Shown here: piece by piece, positions 1 to 6,183 of the stretch
How the letters are laid out: each line of letters opens with the position of its first letter
How positions within the stretch are numbered: position 1 is the first letter of the stretch
Assembly: GCA_023417745.1 (NCBI GenBank)
Contig: JAEZEM010000275.1
Location: forward strand, 1 to 15,319
DNA: 15,319 nucleotides
Source: Pseudomonadota bacterium
Lineage (GTDB): Bacteria > Desulfobacterota > Desulfovibrionia > Desulfovibrionales > Desulfovibrionaceae
Reading direction: 5' to 3'
Translations under genes and position numbers: made by a program
The notes under the pieces: model-generated
The model's input: only the letters and a program-made list of their open reading frames with translations
Databases searched by the model: none
Told to the model about the DNA's origin: nothing

Positions 1-2
1 TG

Positions 3-293
3 CCCTTTACGCGCCTGGCCCGGGAGAAGGTGGGCGTGCCCCAGGCCACCAACGTGGTGGCCCTTGGCGCGGTGGCCTATCTGCTGCCGTTTGCCCGCAT
101 CGAGGCCATGCGCAAAAGCCTCAAGGAATCGTTGCCGGCGAAGATCCGCGAGGCCAACATCAAGGCCCTCAATCTCGGCTACCAGGAGGCGAAAAAGCGT
201 CTGGGCGAACCCATTGCCCTGCCGGACCCGGACGACGGCGACGACATCCAGGCCGCGCGTATGGACATCACCGAAATCATGACCGAGGACTAG
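3..293 (+). CDS. korC: 2-oxoacid:ferredoxin oxidoreductase gamma subunit, C-terminal part
   Basis: Partial: the frame is open at the left edge, so the true start lies upstream. The visible 96 residues include NVVALGAVAYLLPF, a helix with KSLKESLP, and ENIKAL-like NIKALNLGYQEAKK, the usual C-terminal layout of the gamma subunit of 2-oxoacid:acceptor oxidoreductases, which feed electrons from 2-oxoacid oxidation to ferredoxin in the cytoplasm. It ends with TAG at 291-293 after an acidic tail. The next gene, 97 bp downstream, is a succinyl-CoA synthetase, which points to 2-oxoglutarate as substrate (KorC) rather than pyruvate or a branched-chain acid. The family call is fairly safe. The substrate is inferred from context only, since the alpha and beta subunits are outside the window. 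Confidence 0.75.
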   Translation, partial: PFTRLAREKVGVPQATNVVALGAVAYLLPFARIEAMRKSLKESLPAKIREANIKALNLGYQEAKKRLGEPIALPDPDDGDDIQAARMDITEIMTED

Positions 294-318
294 CCGGCTT
301 TCTGCTCCGAAGGCTGGC

Positions 319-359
319 GTTTTGGCGCGAAACCGGGCAAGAAGGAACATCGCCAAAAC
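319..359 (+). repeat. 9-bp inverted repeat between korC and sucCD
   Basis: GTTTTGGCG at 319-327 is perfectly complementary to CGCCAAAAC at 351-359, with a 23-nt loop. It ends about 15 nt before the AAGGAG of the next gene and no T-run follows, so it does not look like a terminator. It may be an mRNA processing or stability hairpin that sets the ratio of the two cistrons. Confidence 0.5.
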
Positions 360-389
360 CGCCCCGCCAACCCGCAAGGAGCCTGGGCC

Positions 390-2504
390 ATGTTGCTGAC
401 CGAACACGCCGGCAAGGAACTGCTGGCCGAAGCCGCCATCGCCGCGCCCCCCGGCGTCGCCCTGGAACCGGACGACGCCGGGACGGCCACGCCGCCCTTT
501 CCCGGACCGTATTTCCTGAAAGCCCAGATCCTCGGCGGCGGCCGGGGCAAGGCCGGGGGCGTGTTGCCCGTGGCCGACGCCGCAGCGCTTCCCGAAGCGG
601 CCCGGAGCCTTTTTTCCAGAACCTTTGGCGGCGTCAGGCCGCCTTTTTTGCGCCTGGAGGCGGCCGTGCCCCATGAGCGCGCCTTTTACCTGTCCCTAGG
701 CGTCTCCCGGCAGCGCAAGGGCTTTTGCCTCACCATCGGCCGGCAGGGCGGGGTGGACGTGGAAACCCTGGCCGGCACGGAGGAGCTCCTCGTCATCGAC
801 GTGCCGCCAAGCCTTGTCTGTCCGCCCTTCGCGGCCCGGGCGGCGTTTTTCCATCTGCGACTGCCCGCCGAGGCCTACGCGCCCTTCGAAACCCTGCTGT
901 CCCGACTTTTCGGGGCCGTGGCCGACAACGGGCTGCTTCTGGCCGAGATCAATCCTCTGGCCTGCTGCGCCGGGGAGCGTTTCGTGGCCCTGGACGCCAA
1001 GGTGACCATCGACGACAACGCGGTCGCTCTGCGCCCGGCCCTGGCCCGCTACCGCGACGAGCGCTTCGCCACCCCGGCCGAGGGCCGGGCTGTCGAACAC
1101 CGGCTGTCCTTCGTCAGTCTGCCTGGTCGGGTGGGGCTGGTGGCCAATGGCGCGGGCCTGGCCATGGCCACCATGGACGCCCTGGAGGCGGCCGGCCTGC
1201 CGGCGGCCAATTTTCTCGATTTCGGCGGTACGGCCGACGCTGCGCGCTTGCGCGCCGCCTTTGATCTCCTTTTCGCCGATCCCGCCGTGGAGGCTTGCTG
1301 CGTCAACATGTACGGCGGCATCCTGTCCTGCGCCGACGTGGCCGAGGCCATGGCCTGCGCCCTGGCCGGAGAAGACGGCCGGCCGGTGGTGGTGCGGTTC
1401 GCCGGCAACGGGGCCAAGGCCGGCATGGAGCGGCTGCGCGCCATGTCGGGGAACCGGGTGCGAGTGGCCGAGGACATGGACCAGGCCGTGGTCATGCTGG
1501 CCGAAGCCGTGGCTCCGGGGCAGATCAGGTCCGTGGACGCCCTGTCCGGGGCCTGCCCGTCGCCGACGGCAGGCGAGGCCAGACGGCGGCGGAGCCATCC
1601 GTGCGGCTCCAGGCCGTCGGCGCCGAGCCTGCTTGATCTCGGCCCGGACAGCGGCGTGCTGATCCAGGGGCTGACCGGTCGGGCCGGCCGGGCTCATGCC
1701 CGGCGCATGCGGGCCTACGGCACGTCGGTGGTGGCCGGGGTGACGCCGTTTCGGGGTGGGGCGGAAGTGGACGGGCTGCCGGTCTACGACACCGTGGCCG
1801 AGGCTGTGGCCCGCCACGACATCGCGCTCTCCGTCATCTTCGTGCCGGCCGCCGGCGCGGCCGACGCCATCGAGGAAGCGGCTGCGGCCGGCGTAGCGCG
1901 CATCGTATGCATCACCGACGGCATTCCCCAGCGCGACATGCTGGCTGTTCGCGCCGTTCTGGCCGGACGGCAAGCGACGCTGATCGGCCCCAACACGCCC
2001 GGGCTCATTTTGCCGGGACAGTGGTTTTCAGCCGGCATCATGCCCACCGAACCTTTCACGCCCGGCCCGGTGGCGATTTTTTCCCGCAGCGGCACGCTGA
2101 CCTACGAGGTGGCCTCACGGCTGTCGGCGGCGGGCATCGGCCAGGCCGTGGCCGCCGGCATGGGCGGCGATCCGTTTGGCGGGGCGGGGTTCGTGGAGCT
2201 GTGCGAAATGGTGCGCGACGACGCCCGGGTACGGGCGGTGATGGTCATCGGCGAAGTGGGGGGCACGGCCGAGGAGGATTTGGCCGAATACGTGGCTCGC
2301 ACGAGTTATCCCAAGCCGGTGGCGGCCTTCGTGGCCGGCGTGAGCGCGCCGCCGGGCCGCACCTTGGGCCATGCCGGGGCGCTTCTGGAGCGGCCTGGCG
2401 GCGTGGCGGCCAAGCTGGCCTGTCTGGCCCGGGCCGGAATACCGGTATGCGAGGAATTGGGCGAAGTGGCCGGCGTTATGGCCGAGGCGCTGTGTCGGGG
2501 ATAG
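390..2504 (+). CDS. sucCD: Succinyl-CoA synthetase, beta-alpha fusion (SucC-SucD in one chain)
   Basis: A 704-aa cytoplasmic enzyme for succinyl-CoA + ADP/GDP + Pi <-> succinate + CoA + NTP. Residues 1 to about 375 match the SucC beta subunit: ATP-grasp region with GGGRGKAGG near 49-57, AEINPL around E186, and NMYGGI near 306-311. After an Arg/Pro/Ser-rich linker (about 376-413) the SucD alpha subunit follows: CoA-binding QGLTGRAG near 425, SRSGTLTYE, GGDPFGG, and GHAGA with H661 as the expected phosphohistidine. Both halves are near the family's normal lengths and active-site motifs are intact. The start is chosen for AAGGAG about 10 nt upstream of ATG. The order beta then alpha matches the usual sucC-sucD operon, so a simple gene fusion is likely. 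A different acyl-CoA (acetyl, malyl) cannot be excluded. No terminator is visible between the stop and the island. Confidence 0.88.
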   Translation: MLLTEHAGKELLAEAAIAAPPGVALEPDDAGTATPPFPGPYFLKAQILGGGRGKAGGVLPVADAAALPEAARSLFSRTFGGVRPPFLRLEAAVPHERAFYLSLGVSRQRKGFCLTIGRQGGVDVETLAGTEELLVIDVPPSLVCPPFAARAAFFHLRLPAEAYAPFETLLSRLFGAVADNGLLLAEINPLACCAGERFVALDAKVTIDDNAVALRPALARYRDERFATPAEGRAVEHRLSFVSLPGRVGLVANGAGLAMATMDALEAAGLPAANFLDFGGTADAARLRAAFDLLFADPAVEACCVNMYGGILSCADVAEAMACALAGEDGRPVVVRFAGNGAKAGMERLRAMSGNRVRVAEDMDQAVVMLAEAVAPGQIRSVDALSGACPSPTAGEARRRRSHPCGSRPSAPSLLDLGPDSGVLIQGLTGRAGRAHARRMRAYGTSVVAGVTPFRGGAEVDGLPVYDTVAEAVARHDIALSVIFVPAAGAADAIEEAAAAGVARIVCITDGIPQRDMLAVRAVLAGRQATLIGPNTPGLILPGQWFSAGIMPTEPFTPGPVAIFSRSGTLTYEVASRLSAAGIGQAVAAGMGGDPFGGAGFVELCEMVRDDARVRAVMVIGEVGGTAEEDLAEYVARTSYPKPVAAFVAGVSAPPGRTLGHAGALLERPGGVAAKLACLARAGIPVCEELGEVAGVMAEALCRG

Positions 2505-2533
2505 AGGCGTATATGTTTTTCGGTTTTATAATG

Positions 2534-2562
2534 TTGACATATGATAATTTGTTTAATATATA
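2534..2562 (+). promoter_or_regulatory. Near-consensus sigma-70 promoter outside the left inverted repeat
   Basis: TTGACA at 2534-2539, a 17-nt spacer, then TATATA at 2557-2562. Transcription would begin about 2569-2571, a few bases before the left repeat, and read rightward into the 421-aa gene. It sits outside the putative invertible segment, so it would stay in place if the segment flipped. An AT-rich setting raises the chance of a spurious match, but a perfect -35 with ideal spacing right before the first gene is good evidence. Confidence 0.65.
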
Positions 2563-2578
2563 AATATTTGTTGTTGAT

Positions 2579-2601
2579 TTTGCAGGATAACTAGGAATTA
2601 T
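2579..2601 (+). repeat. Left copy of 23-bp inverted repeat (putative recombination site)
   Basis: It begins TTTGCAGGATAA and ends GGAATTAT, and is an exact reverse complement of 4679-4701. A small dyad lies inside it: GATAA at 2586-2590 and TTATC at 2598-2602 around the asymmetric 7-nt CTAGGAA, the arm-spacer-arm shape used by tyrosine recombinases. It also carries TAGGA, the Shine-Dalgarno of the 421-aa gene starting at 2606. Confidence 0.85.
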
Positions 2602-2605
2602 CACA

Positions 2606-3871
2606 ATGCAACAGGGCATAGTTGGATTAGCAAGGAACGAACGATGTGCGCTCTACAATGAGCTAAGTCACATGACGCCCTATTATCTTGACTCGTCTCA
2701 ATGCGACAAGCTATGCCCAGAGAAGGAAAAGCTTTATCACATCAGAAACTTGAAATTGTTGAGTCTGTATTTTGATCGCATACTAATACCTATCGAAAAT
2801 GTCTTAGCTTTTGCTAATAATAGAAACAAAGTTGTTGTCGAAAGCGTTGTCACAAGCACGTCTTTTCGTCAAATGATCGAAATGGGCTTTGTTAGCTTCT
2901 GTGGATGGGGAGCCCCGACGTCACGAGGAATGCTTGAAAAAGGAATTTCATACGCATTAAAAGATTATCGAGAGTTAAAGACAGACATCTACTTGCGACA
3001 AATAATCAAAATGTCAGAGGATAGTAACTTTTTTTTACGAGACTCTTCTAAATACGACATTGGCCACGACACATTCTTGCACAAACGATTATGTCTCCTT
3101 GACGGGGCACAGCATAAAGAGTGCTTGGGAAAAATTATAGATTTTACAAAAAAATTTTACTCAGCAAATAAATACATAGGGTCCATCGAATTCTATAGGA
3201 TGGTAGACAACAATCAAACAGCGCCTGACTTTGCGTCATGCCTGTATTATTCATATTATATAGCCTGGCAACAATACTGTTACAAGAAGTATGCACCTGT
3301 AATAACCGTTTCTACTCAAAACATAGGTTATAATTACGGCGAAATAAACGTTGGCTCAGCAGAGCATCCAAAAAGCGTGCTCGCCATACTTTATTCTCCT
3401 GGCATCTTTTTGCACTTCATCACCTGGCAATTGGGTGAAAATATTGTTGAGAAACTATTGTCGATAAGCCCTTACGATATTCAAACTATAAGAAACGGAG
3501 ACGGGGCGTGGTCCCGTTTTGCTGACAAATACCATAAATGCATTGAAGCGTCTTCGGATATACATGTTTTGAAGAAGCAAACAATTTTCGAAAACCCTTT
3601 CAGTGATAAAAACTTAGAACTGATCGCAAAATCTCTATTTACAAGGAAAATACACAATATTGATTCGTCTTTTTTGATTGACGTTGCCCAAATAGGGGTC
3701 ACTGCTACCGCTTGGATTAATGGTGCTTTTAACCCTGTGTCAATATTTATTGCACTTTTGTCGCGACTATTTAAAAAAACAACAGCAGCCCCTTTTGCAA
3801 GAGAGGCAATACCTTTTTATCGAAAAACTAAGCTATTTGTTAGAAACACAGCCGTCATGCAGTCAGCATGA
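2606..3871 (+). CDS. Hypothetical 421-aa protein, first gene of the invertible segment
   Basis: Not recognised. The protein is rich in Tyr, Ile, Lys and Ser and seems mostly soluble. A cluster of aromatic residues occurs in CLYYSYYIAWQQYCYKKY (about residues 212-229). Near the C-terminus is a moderately hydrophobic stretch, GAFNPVSIFIALLSRLF, followed by a basic tail, which could be a weak membrane contact. No nucleotide-binding, nuclease or metal motif was convincing. The start is supported by AGGA 9 nt upstream, supplied by the 23-bp repeat, and by the promoter at 2534-2562. Its last 17 bp overlap the last 17 bp of the convergent methyltransferase gene. Composition is strongly AT-rich, a sign of transfer. 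Sharing a segment with a methyltransferase may mean a linked or an alternating role, but no function can be assigned. Confidence 0.8.
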   Translation: MQQGIVGLARNERCALYNELSHMTPYYLDSSQCDKLCPEKEKLYHIRNLKLLSLYFDRILIPIENVLAFANNRNKVVVESVVTSTSFRQMIEMGFVSFCGWGAPTSRGMLEKGISYALKDYRELKTDIYLRQIIKMSEDSNFFLRDSSKYDIGHDTFLHKRLCLLDGAQHKECLGKIIDFTKKFYSANKYIGSIEFYRMVDNNQTAPDFASCLYYSYYIAWQQYCYKKYAPVITVSTQNIGYNYGEINVGSAEHPKSVLAILYSPGIFLHFITWQLGENIVEKLLSISPYDIQTIRNGDGAWSRFADKYHKCIEASSDIHVLKKQTIFENPFSDKNLELIAKSLFTRKIHNIDSSFLIDVAQIGVTATAWINGAFNPVSIFIALLSRLFKKTTAAPFAREAIPFYRKTKLFVRNTAVMQSA

Positions 3872-3873
3872 CG
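3853..3873. repeat. Perfect hairpin across both stop codons of the convergent genes
   Basis: CGTCATGC at 3853-3860 pairs with GCATGACG at 3866-3873 around the loop AGTCA. The stem contains the TGA of the rightward gene (3869-3871) and the TGA of the leftward gene (3855-3857). There is no T-run on either side, so as a terminator it would be weak, but it is placed to act on both transcripts. Confidence 0.7.
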
Positions 3874-4676
3874 ACATGTTCATTTTCAACAAAGACTGAG
3901 TGTTCACACTCGTAGAAAAATGCATTGTCAGAGATAAAAGCATTGTTGATATAGATATAAGTCTCTTCGTCGCAGAAGTCGTGTGCAATTTCAATGGAAT
4001 TTTTAAAAGCATTTTTCATGAAATCAACTTGGTTTTGTGAGAATGGGTAGGTAAAAATATAGGACCAAAGACCGCTTTGGTGTTTATCTCTTGAAATTTT
4101 CCTGGCAATTCTATGAAGTGAACAGCCAAACAGCTTGTTTATCGAATTGTTTTTCTGTGAGTATGTCGCTTTTTTTACTGATTCTATCAGTGATCCATGT
4201 AGTCGCTTGTCGATTGGATTGTAGGACGATGTTGTCATGTCAAAGTCTTTTACTATCAGAACGGAATGCTTTGACATCTTGCTATATATTTGCTCAATAA
4301 TTTTTTCCGGGCTTTTAAAATACGACAAGCAATTAAATAGTATAATCTTGTCGAAATCGCAAACGATAGAAAGGTCTTTTATTATGTCACCTTCCCTTAA
4401 TTCCCAATTACTGAATACCCCCTTCGTTAGTATTTCTTGTGCTTTTGTGAGGCAATTGCGGTCATGGTCAACTCCTACAACCTTTCCATGTTTGCCTACC
4501 ATTTTTAAATAAGAGTCCATATATGTCCCGATGCCACAACCCAAGTCAAGAACGCTATCCCCGGAATTAATCGGAAGTGTTGCTATATATTTAGACAATT
4601 GCGGGGATTTGGCGAGGTAGTGGTTGGTTAGCCAAGAGACAGAGGCAAATGTTTGTCCTGTAGAATTATTGTCCAT
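3855..4676 (-). CDS. Class I SAM-dependent methyltransferase
   Basis: A 273-aa protein with the Rossmann-type methyltransferase core: motif I VLDLGCGIGT at residues 43-52, the acidic ribose-binding residue in VVGVDHD (D70), and a motif IV/V region FNCLSYFKSPEKIIEQI followed by VLIVKDFD. This arrangement resembles small-molecule methyltransferases of the UbiE/Methyltransf_11-25 type. There is no DPPY/NPPY motif, so DNA adenine methylation is unlikely, and the substrate is unknown. The start has AGGA 7 nt upstream, again from the 23-bp repeat, and lies 13 nt past the recombinase stop at 4690, so the two probably share a transcript in the present orientation. The gene converges on the 421-aa gene and overlaps it by 17 bp. 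AT-rich like the rest of the island. Confidence 0.82.
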   Translation of the reverse strand: MDNNSTGQTFASVSWLTNHYLAKSPQLSKYIATLPINSGDSVLDLGCGIGTYMDSYLKMVGKHGKVVGVDHDRNCLTKAQEILTKGVFSNWELREGDIIKDLSIVCDFDKIILFNCLSYFKSPEKIIEQIYSKMSKHSVLIVKDFDMTTSSYNPIDKRLHGSLIESVKKATYSQKNNSINKLFGCSLHRIARKISRDKHQSGLWSYIFTYPFSQNQVDFMKNAFKNSIEIAHDFCDEETYIYINNAFISDNAFFYECEHSVFVENEHVVMLTA

Positions 4677-4678
4677 GT

Positions 4679-4701
4679 ATAATTCCTAGTTATCCTGCAA
4701 A
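4679..4701 (-). repeat. Right copy of 23-bp inverted repeat (putative recombination site)
   Basis: Exact reverse complement of 2579-2601. On the minus strand it encodes the last residues (F-A-G) and TAA stop of the recombinase, and immediately after that the TAGGA Shine-Dalgarno of the methyltransferase at 4676. Sequence similarity stops at the repeat edge on the recombinase side, so the left copy is not a truncated recombinase gene. Confidence 0.85.
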
Positions 4702-5613
4702 GCCTCCCCTGGGGTGGCAACGAGCAACAACCCGCCTTTGGGCTTCTTCGCTGACGTGGGCATAGATCTGTGTCGTCGTGATGGAACTGTGTCCAAGGAA
4801 ATACTGGATGAAGCGAATGTCCGCGCCGTTCTCTAAAAGCATTGTCGCGACAGTATGCCGAAACATGTGTGGCGTAATATTTGTCGATATAAACGATTTT
4901 TTCATGTATTTTTTTGTCACATTTCGAATTGATTGCTCTGATAGTCTGTTTCCATCTCTGTTTTTAAAGAAGAAAATGCCGGGTTCTGTTTCGATATAGT
5001 GAATGTTTATATATTCATTTATGACATTTATGGTTGCGTCTCCGCATATTGGTATTCTTCGGTCTTTGTTGCCTTTACCTGTTAAGTGGATTACTTCGTT
5101 GTCTATGCTTATTTGATCATTTTTTAGATTTGATATTTCTGATACCCTCATGCCAGTTGAGAACAAGAGTTCTATAATGCATAGATCTCGAATAAATATC
5201 TTGTATTTTTGAGATTGTTTTCCGGAGTTGTTCCTTTTGTTGTGCATGAATTCCATGAGTTTATTAAGATCTGTCTTTGTGATTACCCGAGGAAGCGTCT
5301 TTTCTCGTTTTGTTAGAATCGTCAGATTTTGCATGGGGGATGTTTTTATAAATTTTTCTTCTTTTAAATACTTAAAAAATAATCGTATCGATATTAGCTT
5401 GCGCTTTATCGTCTTCGGTTTGTTGTCTGTTTGCAGCGACGCAAAGTACTTTTTAATATGTTCCTTGTTGGTATGAATTAGGTCTGTGTCATGTGTTCCT
5501 TTGAGATACTTCTTAAGGATGGTTATATCGCATTTATAGGCCTTCAGCGTGTTGTCGCTTACTCCTTTTTCATACTTGCAATATTCAAGATAGCGGAAAA
5601 TGATGTTGCCCAT
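4690..5613 (-). CDS. XerC/D-like tyrosine recombinase
   Basis: A 307-aa site-specific recombinase. The N-terminal SAM-like core-binding domain (about residues 1-85) includes NTLKAYKCDI, and the catalytic domain follows. All catalytic residues are visible: R156 (STGMRVSE), K180 (TGKGNKDR), H249 and R252 (HMFRH), H275 (LGHSS) and the nucleophile Y284 (QIYAHV). The tail ARCHPRG matches the Xer-type C-terminus. There is no extra segment before HxxR of the kind integron integrases carry. The start at 5613 is preferred because GAGGAGG lies 7 nt upstream; the GTG at 5619 would be too close to it. The stop codon falls inside the right 23-bp repeat, so the gene abuts its likely target site. It should catalyse inversion of 2579-4701, island excision, or both. 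The 3' end is less AT-rich than the rest. Confidence 0.93.
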   Translation of the reverse strand: MGNIIFRYLEYCKYEKGVSDNTLKAYKCDITILKKYLKGTHDTDLIHTNKEHIKKYFASLQTDNKPKTIKRKLISIRLFFKYLKEEKFIKTSPMQNLTILTKREKTLPRVITKTDLNKLMEFMHNKRNNSGKQSQKYKIFIRDLCIIELLFSTGMRVSEISNLKNDQISIDNEVIHLTGKGNKDRRIPICGDATINVINEYINIHYIETEPGIFFFKNRDGNRLSEQSIRNVTKKYMKKSFISTNITPHMFRHTVATMLLENGADIRFIQYFLGHSSITTTQIYAHVSEEAQRRVVARCHPRGGFAG

Positions 5614-5623
5614 GGTCACTCCT

Positions 5624-5651
5624 CCTCGGACAAAAAAAAGAGCACCCGAGG
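5624..5651 (-). promoter_or_regulatory. Terminator loop complementary to the recombinase Shine-Dalgarno
   Basis: On the minus strand the terminator loop contains CCTCGG (5651-5646). The recombinase leader has CCGAGG (5629-5624), which is the first part of its CCGAGGAGG ribosome-binding region. The six bases pair perfectly, and two more G-U pairs are possible. Such a loop-to-downstream pairing (H-type pseudoknot) would hide the ribosome-binding site in any transcript reading through the terminator. Seen in sequence; the regulatory role is inference. Confidence 0.4.
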
Positions 5652-5661
5652 CGCTCTTTTT
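5632..5661 (-). terminator. Intrinsic terminator for the small exported-protein gene
   Basis: AAAAAGAGC (5635-5643) pairs with GCTCTTTTT (5653-5661) around a 9-nt loop. Read leftward, the stem is followed by eight T (complement of 5632-5639), a strong intrinsic terminator about 65 nt beyond the stop at 5725. Read rightward it also ends in five T, so it may once have served sucCD too, before the island came between. It lies only about 20 nt upstream of the recombinase start and no clear recombinase promoter follows it. Confidence 0.85.
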
Positions 5662-5724
5662 GTCGACGTCAATTAAGTAGCCTATGCCGGCAGAGGCCGG
5701 CTTCCTAAAGCCAGCGACGTTCCG

Positions 5725-6057
5725 TCAATTGCCCTTGGCCGGCGGCGTGGCCGGTTCGGCCTTGGCGTCTTTTTTGTCGTGCTTGGGGCGCACGTAGCCT
5801 TTGTACTTGTCCTCGATCTTGGTCTTTCCCTTGGCGAACACGGCCGCGTCCTGGGCGTGTTCCTTCTCCACCCAGTCCCGGTAGCGGGCTTCGGCAGCGT
5901 CGGAACGGGCCGACGAGGCCGGAGCCGGCGCGGGCTTGGCTGGGGCGGATGCCGGATTGTCCTTGGCGGGAGCGGCGGGCGGTTGCTGCCCGAAGGCGAC
6001 AGGGGCACACAGGCAAATCGACAAGGCAAGAAACGCCGAGGCGGCGGATTTACGCAT
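5725..6057 (-). CDS. Small exported Ala/Pro-rich protein
   Basis: 110 aa. The start at 6057 is chosen over an in-frame ATG at 6078 because GGGAGA lies 5 nt upstream and because it gives a clean signal peptide: MRKS, a hydrophobic stretch AASAFLALSICLCAPVAF, then likely cleavage after AFG. The mature part starts with a low-complexity Pro/Ala linker (about residues 25-50) and continues as a charged segment with EARYRDWVEKEHAQ and a Lys-rich tail. Predicted periplasmic. No family was recognised. It is transcribed away from the divergent histidine kinase and ends at the strong terminator at 5632-5661. Confidence 0.75.
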   Translation of the reverse strand: MRKSAASAFLALSICLCAPVAFGQQPPAAPAKDNPASAPAKPAPAPASSARSDAAEARYRDWVEKEHAQDAAVFAKGKTKIEDKYKGYVRPKHDKKDAKAEPATPPAKGN

Positions 6058-6070
6058 GAAATTCTCCCGG

Positions 6071-6089
6071 GCGGCCATAACGGGGCCGC
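6071..6089. repeat. GC-rich hairpin in the divergent promoter region
   Basis: GCGGCC (6071-6076) and GGCCGC (6084-6089) with a 7-nt spacer, just upstream of the exported-protein ribosome-binding site. It could be an operator or a 5' leader hairpin; no factor is assigned. Confidence 0.35.
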
Positions 6090-6183
6090 GTGCTGTGGGC
6101 TGAAGCTAATCACATTTTGGCTGGCCCGGCAATGGTCGCCGGAAGCGCAGCCCCGGAAAAGCGTTGGGGAAATGATGCTCCTC

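Larger units (their letters stand above)
2505..5630. mobile_element. AT-rich recombinase-bearing genomic island with an invertible two-gene segment
   Basis: Base composition changes abruptly just after the sucCD stop and returns to GC-rich around 5660. Inside are an unrecognised gene, a methyltransferase and a tyrosine recombinase, all AT-rich in codon use unlike both flanks. The island lies between two genes that face each other (sucCD + and the small exported protein -). The exact edges are uncertain. A 10-bp direct repeat, CCGAGGCGCT, occurs at 2482-2491 and 5646-5655 and could mark attachment sites, but this is weak. No phage structural, conjugation or replication gene is present, so if mobile it is a minimal element or the remnant of one. 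Confidence 0.7.

Noticed and set aside
696..1973. 425-codon open frame on the minus strand inside sucCD
   Set aside because: Shadow of a GC-rich gene. The plus frame has full SucC/SucD motifs, and the minus product is low-complexity His/Gly/Arg-rich without any recognisable domain.
3030..3037. Run of eight T in the 421-aa gene as a slippage phase-variation tract
   Set aside because: A single short run in an AT-rich gene is expected by chance; the frame is intact and nothing else points to slippage.
3855..4676. DNA modification methyltransferase of a restriction system
   Set aside because: No DPPY/NPPY or PCQ catalytic motif, and no nuclease or specificity gene nearby. The motifs fit a small-molecule type methyltransferase better.
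2579..5613. Integron (integrase plus gene cassettes)
   Set aside because: The recombinase lacks the extra segment typical of integron integrases, the repeats are inverted rather than direct, and no attC-like paired core sites with GTTRRRY were found.
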